From Linepithema humile (lineage: Eukaryota > Arthropoda > Insecta > Hymenoptera > Formicidae): 64,000 bases of DNA. The translations under genes and the position numbers were made by a program. Under the pieces are notes generated by a model. The model did not search any database and was not told where the DNA came from. It saw nothing but the letters and a program-made list of their open reading frames with translations. Below, in pieces: positions 37,060 to 47,700 of the stretch (positions are counted from its first letter, which is position 1; each line of letters begins with the position of its first letter). The stretch spans positions 24,210,911 to 24,274,910 of the forward strand of contig NC_090132.1 of assembly GCF_040581485.1 (NCBI RefSeq), in the 5' to 3' direction.

Positions 37060-37157
37060 GGGTGCTTTCCATGCAACACAAATCGACACAAGCATTATTC
37101 TATCTTTCTTTTTCACTTGATCTTGTGTCGACTTGTGTCGCTAAATGGAAAGCGCCC
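37060..37157. mobile_element. 98-bp MITE-like inverted repeat in the NKRF-like 5' region
   Basis: GGGTGCTTTCCATGCAACAC at the left pairs with the reverse complement of GACACTAAATGG-type sequence ending GGAAAGCGCCC at the right. CTTGTGTCGACTTGTGTCG repeats an internal ACACAAGTCGACACAAG-like motif. It overlaps an open frame that runs in frame into the NKRF-like coding sequence. Confidence 0.7.
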
Positions 37158-37229
37158 AATATTTACAAGACAGAGATTGGAATATTTACGAACAGATTTA
37201 CTAAAACTGAAATATTTGTCGAAGACGAC

Positions 37230-37265
37230 ATAAAAGTGATAAAAGTGATAAAAGTGATAAAAGTG
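37230..37265. repeat. Four tandem ATAAAAGTG units just before the NKRF-like start codon
   Basis: Four exact 9-base copies end three bases before ATG 37,269. Being a multiple of three, the array is translatable as an IKV repeat in frame with the downstream gene if an upstream start is used. Confidence 0.95.
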
Positions 37266-37268
37266 AAA

Positions 37269-39353
37269 ATGAGTACAAACGAGGATGTGGAACAGTATAA
37301 AGTAGAATACGAATCTGACGAACATTGGGAGCTAAGGCGCAAATTTCTATTAGCTCATAAAGACAAATTCTCAGAGGATGTACTTGTGTGTTTAGCTCAA
37401 GTATTCGTTAATATTGAATTGTTAGGATGCAGGTATGATATTGATGATGTCTATATAAGCTATACTATCATTTTTGTAAAATAAAAATTTTTTTAGAAAA
37501 ATATATACAAGTACATATAAATTTTGTATTTCATGATTATAAGTTTGTATAAATTCTTGTAGATATCCGCAAGAAACAATGGATTTGGTAAAAGAACTAT
37601 CAGAAGATGTTGCAGCTGAATATAGAGAAAAACAAAAGAAAAAGTTAAAAAGAACATTTGTGCAAGCGTCAGAAGCAGCTAGTTCTAAGGTCAAAGGTAT
37701 AAAAAAAAATTGTGAGTTATAGCTTACACATTTTGTTTGTTTTCTTTATATTCAATTCTACAGTGCATTTTGTATTATATTTGAAAGTTTTAACTTTTCA
37801 AATATACGTACTCATTATAAGAATATATATATTAAATACAATTTATAATTTGTGTAATAATTTTGAAATGTTATTTTTGTGTAGGATGTATTGCTCGAAC
37901 ATCTAATGTCACAGAAGAGCACGCATCAAACACATCTATTCCACAAACGTCAAAGGCTACTGATCACATCGAACCATTTTCTAAAGAACCTGATGCTAAA
38001 AAATTACTTTCTGATGCCATGAAAACATCTATGTCCAATACAACTAGTCACAAGTATCAATCTTACGATCAATCTGATACTGAGAAAATACCTTCTAAAA
38101 GATTAAAAACAGAGGAAAATGTAACAGTTAAAAATAATCCTTATGGAGATATTATTTTGTGGGAAAGACCAGGTGACAATCCACAAGTTATATTGCACAA
38201 TTCAGCTAATATAGCTGGTGCTAATATAGAATGGAAATATATTCAGAAGCAAGAAATTTGGTAAGCTTATTCTTATAATATTAAAGAAAACTTACCAAAT
38301 TTTTGACATGTAAAACACAATGTTTGTCAACTTGTATAGTTGCAAAGATTATTAGAAGATAATTTTTCATTATATTTTATTTTAGGAAATGCACCATTTA
38401 TATGAATTCAAAATTGGCATCTTACGCCGATTCCAATAAAAAAACTGCCAAAATTGAAGCAGCCATCATCGCATTAAACGAATTAAGAAGGCATTGCTAT
38501 ACTGTTAAAGTAAAAAGAAAAAAAATTGCGATTTTACTCGAATAGGAATATGAATAGGAATATAGGAAAAAGATATTTCGATGTTTATTTATAACAAATA
38601 ATAGCTACAGATAACGAAATAGAGATATATAAATATTTTTTTATGAACTTCATATATTTTATAATTTAGGTTAAACAAAAGTTTGATGCAAAATCAAATG
38701 TGACCGTAACGAAGGACATGAAACCGCAAAAAAGTACCTCTGGTGATGATTGGAAATCTGATAGCATTGGAAACAAATTGATGAAAATGATGGGCTGGAC
38801 TGGCGGTGGACTTGGAAAATCGGAGCAGGGTATTTTAGAACCTATGTCTGCGATGTTAGTAACTAATAACATTTCTTGATAATTTCTTTAAAAATTTTAA
38901 TTTCATAAAAAAATTTTATTTTTTTTATTTTGCAGGGTCCAGTCACAAATCAGCCGGAAAGGTCTGGGATTGAAAGGTAATTCTTACACAACGCGTGAAA
39001 TAAAGGCTAAATGTCAAAAGCTATTTAAAGATTTTCTCAAGACTGATATGCAAAATGACATTGTATTTTTGGACTTTACCAATGAAGAAAGAGCGATGAT
39101 CCATCAGTATGTATTTTTGGAGCCGCACGTTTGCAAAAAAATTTTGTTTATATTTGATGAGACTATCTTAATCTGTTTTAGAATTGCGCGAACAATGGGT
39201 CTTAAATCACGCAGCTATGGCTCCGATAATGAACGTAAATTAATAGTTTCTCGCAAAATCGATATACGAAGTTTGGTGAAAGAATTGACGACCATCGGTG
39301 GAGTCACGGAAAAGTACGAACTGGTGAAACCAACCGATGAAAAATTTGTTTGA
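37269..39353 (+). CDS. NKRF-like XRN2-binding protein (XTBD, dsRNA-binding-like, G-patch, R3H)
   Basis: Exons 37269-37432, 37563-37696, 37885-38260, 38386-38509, 38670-38854, 38936-39106 and 39182-39353 give 441 residues. Domain order is that of NF-kappa-B-repressing factor: an XRN2-binding (XTBD) domain at about 14-75 (HWELRRKFLLAHKDKF); a divergent dsRNA-binding-like region at 185-263; a G-patch at about 300-341 (MGWTGGGLGK, RKGLGLK); and an R3H domain at about 345-408 (EERAMIHQIARTMGLKSRSY). NKRF-type proteins tether the 5'-3' exonuclease XRN2 in the nucleolus and recruit the helicase DHX15 through the G-patch in rRNA processing. I chose ATG 37,269 because family similarity begins there; the frame is open back to 37,044 through a MITE and a 9-bp repeat. 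The exon 5 donor (GTTAGT) was picked to keep the G-patch frame. The last intron (39107-39181) is 75 bases and stop-free. AATAAA lies at 39471. Confidence 0.88.
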
Positions 39354-40830
39354 TTACCGAGCAGATTAGACGGAATTAGATGGAAATTGAACCAAATATA
39401 TCTACCTATGAATAGTTATGTGTTCAAGCGATACTTTCTGTGACATTTAATGCAGCAATATGGATATTTAAATAAATAGATAATTTTTTTCAGAAGTCTT
39501 TTGTAATATTTTATTGTTTAAACGATCCAAAAACAAGCTGTTTGAAATAATACCACGACATTCCAATTGATCCTTTCTAGCATACAATCTGAAGTAGTGA
39601 GATTCGTTCAATTCCTGTTCCTTAACAGACATAGTGGTCGTGCCGAATGAGAAAGAGAGAGATAGAGAAAGAGAAAAGCAAATGCTATACAGATCAGAAT
39701 ATCATATTACATCGTTAACAAAATGGTACAAACGAATGCAAAAGAGACGTGATACAGCAGAAACTAATCTTTTCAAATTGTGATTACACAGGCGGGATTC
39801 GTGACTGCAGATACGTGACTACTCATGTTCATCAGATAATAATGCAATGTATATTACCTTCGCACGCACGGTGAAATCATACATGTAACGTGTGATGTGC
39901 AAATTTCAAGTCTAGCAATTAAAACTGAAGAAACATCCGCTTTATTCAATGATTATATTATCGCGCGACAAAATTATCCCCAAGAATGCTGTATCCAATG
40001 AATAGAAGTACAAAACTTTAAGAAGCAGAGGGTTACTTACAGTGTACATATAGTATGTCGCAGTTTGCCGTATAATAAGAAACGCTTTGGCAGTAGAACA
40101 ATTAGAAGTCGAAAAGTAACATAGACAATACGACGGTGCGTGACACTTTAATACATTATCACATTGTTAAATCTCGATAATTAAGAGATGGTCAATACGT
40201 TTTTTTGCTTTTTTTATACATATATATCTTGTATATGCATATGCCGCGTGCATTCTATTGGCTTGAAATGACAAGGTTGAAGATTACATATGTCTCTTAT
40301 ATAATCACTTCGATTTATTGATTAACTTAACATCTAAGAGAGCAATGCATATATGTATTGTAATAATAATATAACAGTCAATATAAATAAGCAATGAAAG
40401 TAATAAAACAACTACGGATGAAACAACGTATTATAATATATATGTTATGTGCATACATGTGGGTAAACGCATATACCTACAAAAAGTATTATATATCTTT
40501 CATGTATTAATAAATTATCCATGCGATTGCGCATATTATAGCCGATCCAGGTAAGATATTTTCATAAAAGTTGCTACAACATATCTCGCATTTTTTATTG
40601 CAGAATGCTCTGTATCATATTAGTGTTCTAATTAATGTTTTTTTCAATTTTTTTAAGTCTTGCTATTTAGATCAAATATGAAGAAACATAACACAACTGC
40701 TAAATAATAAAAGTAGAAATATTTACTGCTCATCGTGCATTGTAGATTTACTTATTACAATCGTTCTGCGTTATGTGGTTTCAAAATTAATTAATGCTCA
40801 CTAGACAGGAAATGTAAAATTTTATAATCT

Positions 40831-40908
40831 CCCTTTGGCATATGACACATCGCTTTTAACCAGCCATTTAAATTTACCCTTTATCAGAGGGTAAATAATG
40901 CCAAAGGG
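40831..40908. repeat. Nested inverted repeat CCCTTTGGCAT ... ATGCCAAAGGG
   Basis: An 11-base perfect outer inverted repeat encloses an 8-base inner one (TTTACCCT / AGGGTAAA with a 7-base loop). The left side carries about 30 unpaired bases between the two stems, so it is not a standard pre-miRNA shape. Confidence 0.7.
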
Positions 40909-41403
40909 CACGGTAGGACGCTAAACGACTGAATTGTTTATTACCGAAACGCTGTGGACGGATCAACAATTTTCCTAAAATGTTGAAATTAAAATTACTG
41001 ATTAAAACAATCTACAAATGCAGATCTTGGGGAGTGATTTCATGAGAAAATGTATTTTAAAATCATTATTCTTAAAATTTACTTTAGTAGTTTATTTTTA
41101 AATGATAAGATCAAATATTAAATTATTAAGAAAATTAATTCTAATAATAAAATAATTAAAACTAGTTAAAAAATGTTAATTAAATAACGGTTAATTTTTT
41201 TCAACATCAGTTAAATCTAAATCAGTTTTTTTGGAAAAGAGGAAATATATTCTCTTTTGATATGATGATATGACTTGAACATATTTATGTCACAACTTAA
41301 TTAAACTGTCAAGAATAGAATATTCTTAACACAAATCTGTTTTCATAAATGAGAATAAAATTCAAAATTAATATAAAAATTAATATAAAAATCTAAATAA
41401 GAG

Positions 41404-41407
<4 letters not shown>

Positions 41408-41440
<33 letters not shown>
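41408..41440. repeat. (GA)n microsatellite
   Basis: About 16 uninterrupted GA units. Confidence 0.97.
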
Positions 41441-41444
<4 letters not shown>

Positions 41445-44400
41445 ATTTTGTTGAACAAAACAAGTGTGAAATAAATTTCTGTCGACTTTTTCAATCAGTA
41501 ACAAATTGAGAAATTAATACATTTCTCAAACTATTTTCATCTCATTTTTACAAGAAAGAAAATAAATATTCCACGTGCGCAATTAGTATATAAAAAAAGA
41601 TTAATAATAAAACATATAGATAATAAAATATAGGACAGAATGAGAAAAGATACAATCTCTTGACATTTCAAGACAATGTATGACGCGTGTCCGAAACGTA
41701 GTATATATAAGTATATATAATCAGGTATTGGTGGAACTCTGATCTGCCGCTCTCGGGGGAGATAGATTTGACCTTATGACTTACTCAAAATTGGGGCCAA
41801 AGGGTCAAGGCACGTAACGGAGAGGCGGAGAGAGAAAGATGTCGCGACGCGCTCTGACCCTCGTGATGCCCCGTTCGGTTGTTCGTTAACACACACAAGT
41901 TCCCTCGGATTTTGCCCTCGGTCCAGGCCCTACTTTGGACCGTAATTGACATCTGGAGGGAATGTTACACCTTTTTTTTCTTCTTTATATACCAAAATAT
42001 TATCTACCATCTGATAAAAGTGATTTCTCTGTTGATATGTATTCGCTATGTATATATATATGTCTATATAATATATGTATATACCTAGATTCGCTTATAC
42101 ATTATATTAATTAAAAGATATGTCTCAATCGTTTTCGACTAGAAGATATGCTTAGTAGATAGATATGTCGTTACTCATCAACGAGAATTCTCTCGAGGTA
42201 AAAAAAAAGGTGTCGCTAGACTCACCCGTCCGCTGTTTCTCGATTGTCGCAGATAGCACAATTTTATTTATTTATATATGTATATATATATAAGAATCTC
42301 TAACTCGTAACGCGTAAATTTTCTCTTTAAAGTAAAAGAAAAGCATGACAGGGAGCGCTACCTCGAGAGAACCCGGCACCGCTTTACTCCATTCTATATA
42401 TATATTTATATAATTTTTATAATTTACTGATATGTATGTGTACTGATATGTATCGTGTTGCCGTAATGAAAATATCAATACGCTAGCATTATATATATAT
42501 ATATATATATCTTGCTTTCTTTCTCTAGTAATTAACGCGCGTTATACCCTGAAAGAACGCGACGCGATGCTCCATTTTTTCTTTTTGTACCCAGTTCTCG
42601 ATTTTAAAACGCACACAAGCAACATCGCTGCACTGTATTACGATAGCGTGATATTCAATTGCACCGAGAAAAATCAAAAGTACCCGATTCTCAGACTCAG
42701 GCGAACGATATCTTCACCGCACGTTAAACACAGCTGCGTCGTCTCTCATCTCATTTCTCAGCATGGGATTTGTCTGTGCTATTTTCTTTTTTTTTTCTTT
42801 TTTTTTTTTAATATTCAATACGTTGCAGTGTTACATCGCAAAACTTATCGCGATTAGGAGCGGTTGCGGTGAAAATAAATTAATATGTACACGCGGAGTG
42901 AGAAGACGTCGATCTAAATCAATACTGTTCCAGCAGTAATCGTTAATAAAAGCTATCGTCTCTATTATCACGGCAATATATAAAATACGCTACTCTGCAA
43001 TTACAACAGAAACGTCACAGCAATATTCGGAAAAAATATCAACAGAATATTTCAAGGGAAAGTGGAAGAGTGACGCGAGAATAATTATTGCATTCTTTGA
43101 TACTATATGCAAAAGTAAGAATATATAGAACATCTTTGCACGACCCCTCTCGCCCACCCTCCTCCGAACCAGCTCTCCGTGAAAGCATAGTTCCGTTAAA
43201 GACCGGTCCCCAACAGTTTGCACAAGGAAAGGTATTTATGTCAAGTTGTTAAAGCATTACATTTAATAAAAATTGCGTTATATTAAGAGGGTCGGCTTCG
43301 GTCTCGCGCGACCTTTGCGAAGTAATGCAATTTTCATTTCACCATGCTTGAACATGATTATTTTCCAAGAGCTCCCTCTCAGAGTTTCTCTCTTGAAACT
43401 TAACTCTCACGGTAATCTCGCTGAAAGTCTTTCAGAAGTGCTAACTGCAAATTTAAAAGTTTTGAACAGTTGTGCAAATATTTGTTGATTATAATTTTAC
43501 GTGAGAAAAGATTTTAAATTTTTAGATTTTTCAATTTTCTGATTTTTAAATTGATAAATGGTGATACACATTCCAATAATATCTTCAAGTAAGAATTACA
43601 TTTCCTTGAAGTCTATTTTAAGCAAGTTTAATGCACAACTGTCAGACACTATGTACGACATTGCCGATCGCGAACGATTGTCGTCGACGTCTCATTATTT
43701 ATTCAGGATGATACGGTGCTCGTGTATGGACAAGGGCTCGAAGCAAACCGGGACACGCAAAGCACACGTACGCATGAGGGTAACCCTATGATGTAAAATA
43801 CATGAGAAAACTCAATATTTTAGAAATAGGTCGGGTAAATGCTCATTGTTTGTTCATATCGAGATTGATCAAATTTTGGAGAGAAGCGAAAGAGAGGAAG
43901 TCCTGTCGAAATATTTCACAATTTGATCACATTTAGAATTAGTAATTGTTTAGAGAGTGAACCAGATTAAATGTTACGTTGTAACTTTTAAATGTCCGAG
44001 TTTCAAGTTTCAATAGTCAATATTTAGATGTCTGAGTTTCAATAGTCAATATTAGATTGCAAACTGTACAAAGCTTACGTGTTTTTTTTTTTTTTTTTCA
44101 ATTAGTTCGATTATATTCTTCGTGCTTGTATTTTCACGCAGATTCGTGCAAAATCGCAATAATAAACTCTCCGAAAGAATATAAGGTACATTAGCTATCA
44201 GTTGCATTTCAATTATCGCTCTTTTTTTTTTAAGCAGATCTACGCTCGATGCGTGTAACAATTAATTATCCGAGCGCGACAGCTACGAAATATGCGCGTA
44301 ACAGAATTCATTATTCAAAATGCGACAGCTACGAATTATGCAAAGTGGAAATCTGCCTTATCACGATTGTGCACAGGATTCGATTCGCTCTCGTATTTCT

Positions 44401-44617
44401 ATGCTCGTATCGACGATTATCTCGGTGCTTGCAGTTGCACTTGTCGCGTTTTTGAAGCCAGAGTAAGTGACCCGAGAAGAATAGAATAGGAAGAAAAAAT
44501 GACAGGATACATTCTGCGCACGAGGACTTGCGATGAAAGAAAGACGGTGGTGCCATCGGAAAGGACGAATTAGGCTTCATCAAATAAAGGGTCGGCTGGT
44601 GTGACGACGATAATGCG

Positions 44618-44697
44618 ACACCGGCGGCGATGCAGCGGCGGCAGCTCGTCCTCGACGACGACGGCGGCGGCGACGATGACGGCGGCGGCGGCAGCAA
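44618..44697. repeat. GC-rich trinucleotide tract (CGG/CGA/GAC)n
   Basis: Degenerate GGCGGCGAT and GACGACGACGGCGGCGGC units fill about 80 bases directly downstream of the Prohormone-4 stop codon, so on the minus strand they lie at the start of its 3' UTR. Plus-strand open frames here are compositional. Confidence 0.85.
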
Positions 44698-44715
44698 TGA
44701 TTCGACGGTGGCCAT

Positions 44716-47700
44716 TCAATCGAGAAAGCCCGTTTTAACGAGCTTCTCGAGGAAGAACTTGACGTCGCCCAGCTCAGAGTCCTTGATACCGATAGACTTC
44801 AGCATGCCCAGGTCACCATTCTCCACTGCCATGAAAACCGAGCGTAGATGCTCGAGATCCGAGCGCATCAAGTGCAACGCCGCTCCAAAGTCCTCGATTG
44901 TCTGCGACTCTGACGGCCGAAACAGATCGTCAAGGGCCAGGAAATTGCGAAATTGGATCTTTCGAGGATAAAGTAGAAGAATAAGGATTCTCTCTATATA
45001 TAAAGTTCTATACGTCTTCCTCTATATATGTTGTCAAAATTTTTCAAGTATATATATAATCCTTGACAGAAATATAATGATTTCTTGAACTGCCAATTTT
45101 TATGTAAAATTAAATACCAAGATATTCGTGATTGTTTTACGCAACGTGATGATCTTGATTTTTAAATAGATTTTCAGCGAGAGAGAATACGAGGGAAAGA
45201 TTTCTTGCTTTACTGTGATATTGTAAAATAGGTCAGACGGCTCGATATCTTATTTAGTATTGCTATTTGTATAAAAATCGCGTTTTATTCTACTTCAAGG
45301 AACTTACCGGATAGCGCGATGGCTACTTTCTCCACGCCACCAAGAGGTTTCAGCGTATCGCGCGCTTTAGTTCCAAATAGCTTCTCCAAATAATTGGGAC
45401 CGTGGCTGGCCAGCAGAGATTGCAAAAAACTCGCGGTTTCTTCTACGGGCGGTCGTTTGGCTGCAACAGCAAGAAAGCAGATTCCGTAACTGTTGTAAAG
45501 TGAAATAAATGCAAAATCAATACAACAGCTTTGTTTCTAAATAAATATTACTTAAAGCTAAGTTAAATTAATTTTCTTTTTCTAATTTAAAAAAATAACC
45601 AGAGAAATTAAGGTTCATCAGTATTCATGGGAATGATTAATCGAAAAATAAATGAAAAAATAACAATAACACACAGTATAGATGCACCAAACGGGTGCAC
45701 TAACAACCATCTCCTCCTCCTTATAGTAACGTTTAGTGCAGCTGTACCGAACATCATCGAGTGCATCCACATCGAACGATATGTTTACAAAATAATATGT
45801 GTTTAAGTTAAATCTATAACGAATTGTAAACATATTAATATATATTACATCAAAAATATAAAATGTATTACAAATCATATTTTTATATCTTTTGTATCTT
45901 ACGATAAATTTTTCACGCTATATTTTTATACTTTTTATGTTGTATTTTTCACAAGCAAATTTAATTCATAAATTATATACAAATTTTTAAATCGCTAATT
46001 GAATTTTATATTAATATTAAACATTAAATTAATTTTATATTTATATTAAAATTATAACATCGCTAATTAAATTAATAGCTGCGCTCACCTGCGGTGCACA
46101 ATCTTGAATCTTCATCGTATCCGTCCTGACAATCGGGTGCGCCATCGCATAGATATTGTATCGAGATGCAAATACCATCGCCCGGGCACTTAAACGGTTC
46201 GTACGGGTGGCAAGCATCTAAAATATACAAATACACACATTAGATGTAAAATTAGGCGTGCATGTGTTTCGCGAAGTGCGAATAATTAAAAGGAAACACG
46301 TATGTGTATACACGGGTTAATTACTTCAGGGAAGTGAAAGTTCAGAAAGAGCGAGATATGTTCGTCGGGATGATCAAATTACGACGATAACGCATTAAAG
46401 CGCATTAAGCGAGGGATCCGAAACAGAATTAATAAACGCGACGCATACGGATAATACGACAAAGCACCTTGCTACGCGAAGCTTTCGAGATAATTGAGGA
46501 ACACGCGATCGCATTGCTCACGCGACAACCGGCGTGCAGAGTTAATGATTCTTAAAAATCAGTTAACAAGACGCGATTCTGATCTATAAGAACTATTAAA
46601 ATAATTGTAAATGTTCAATTGTTATTTGTAAGAATAATTGTACAAATTTATTTTTTTCTTGAAAAACTCGTCACTAAAATTTGTTTTCTTTAATGTTCTT
46701 TATGCTTAAATCTTTTATATTTTTCTATTTACAAAATAAGAAAACTATTTATGTTAAATTTTGTGAAAGTTGTTCGAAAAAAGCCTTTTCCTTCTACACA
46801 TTCAATTCCGTACAAACAATTTATAATACCTGAACAAAGAAAATTAATAAACCCAACGTGACAGTTTATGAGTATCCGTTCAATTATTTCATATATTTCC
46901 ACTTCAAAAGAAAGTTTTTTTATTAACGACCGGAAATTAATCTTGATTGCAATCTCCGTTTCCGCGCTAAATGAAAAACATCACGTTATAGTGCAGCGGC
47001 TGCTCGACGATCGATTGTGTAATATTGTGCCACATTCGTTGTACACGATCGCCCACGTTTATTTTGCGCGTAAATGTAATTTACACTGCAAACATACGTG
47101 GCGTCGTATTCACAGAGCCTTTCCGGTGACGTGCAATTTAGGGACGTGTTAAGAATTCGATAGCCGCCGCGCCGACAAACGTATCGCAGGCCATCAGCGT
47201 TATTAAATTGCTAACGTGACAAGTGCACCTTTTTCTCTCGTGTTTAAACGAGGCACCCACGCATGTTTCAACAATATTATAGACAAATATTTTGCCAATC
47301 AACGGAAAAGTCTTTCGTCATATTGGGGATAATATTTATCATATCGGAGATCGCGTCGCAAGAACGTAGTTATTAAAATTGTTACGTAAGCGTCGCAATT
47401 TTTTTTTTTCGTTACATGTTTAGATAAGACGCCCACGCACGGTGGAGTTTCGCGTGGTCGTAATCCGACGTAAACGTTATTATTGCAAGCGAATATTTTA
47501 CCGATCAAATGAAAAGCTTCGATTCCCCTGGTGAATAGTCGCCGCGGGACCGACTTCCGACCTCAATGCATTCCGAATGAAACGATCGTCGAGAGAGTAT
47601 TTAAAAAAAGATTGCTTGTTATTTCATACAACCGAGCGATATTCACGGCGGCAGATATGATAAATTTTATATGAGAACATTTCGATCGACGACCACCGCT

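Larger units (their letters stand above)
39477..44715. other. Non-coding region, likely including the Prohormone-4 3' UTR
   Basis: No gene is supportable. The stretch is AT-rich, with a GA microsatellite (41,408-41,440), short AT microsatellites, a T tract (44,080-44,099), a nested hairpin (40,831-40,908) and a block at about 41,730-41,950 of higher complexity. The last includes AAAGGGTCAAGG and TTTGACCTTATGACTT, which resemble nuclear-receptor half sites. Part of the region probably belongs to the 3' UTR of the minus-strand gene ending at 44,716; a minus-strand AATAAA lies at 43,698-43,703. Confidence 0.5.

Noticed and set aside
40831..40908. Nested hairpin as a microRNA precursor
   Set aside because: The asymmetry (about 30 unpaired bases on one side) and the short 11- and 8-base stems do not fit a microRNA hairpin.
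44630..44971. 113-codon plus-strand open frame
   Set aside because: It is the opposite strand of the last Prohormone-4 exon and its GC-rich 3' trinucleotide tract. The minus strand has the conserved protein and correct splice sites.
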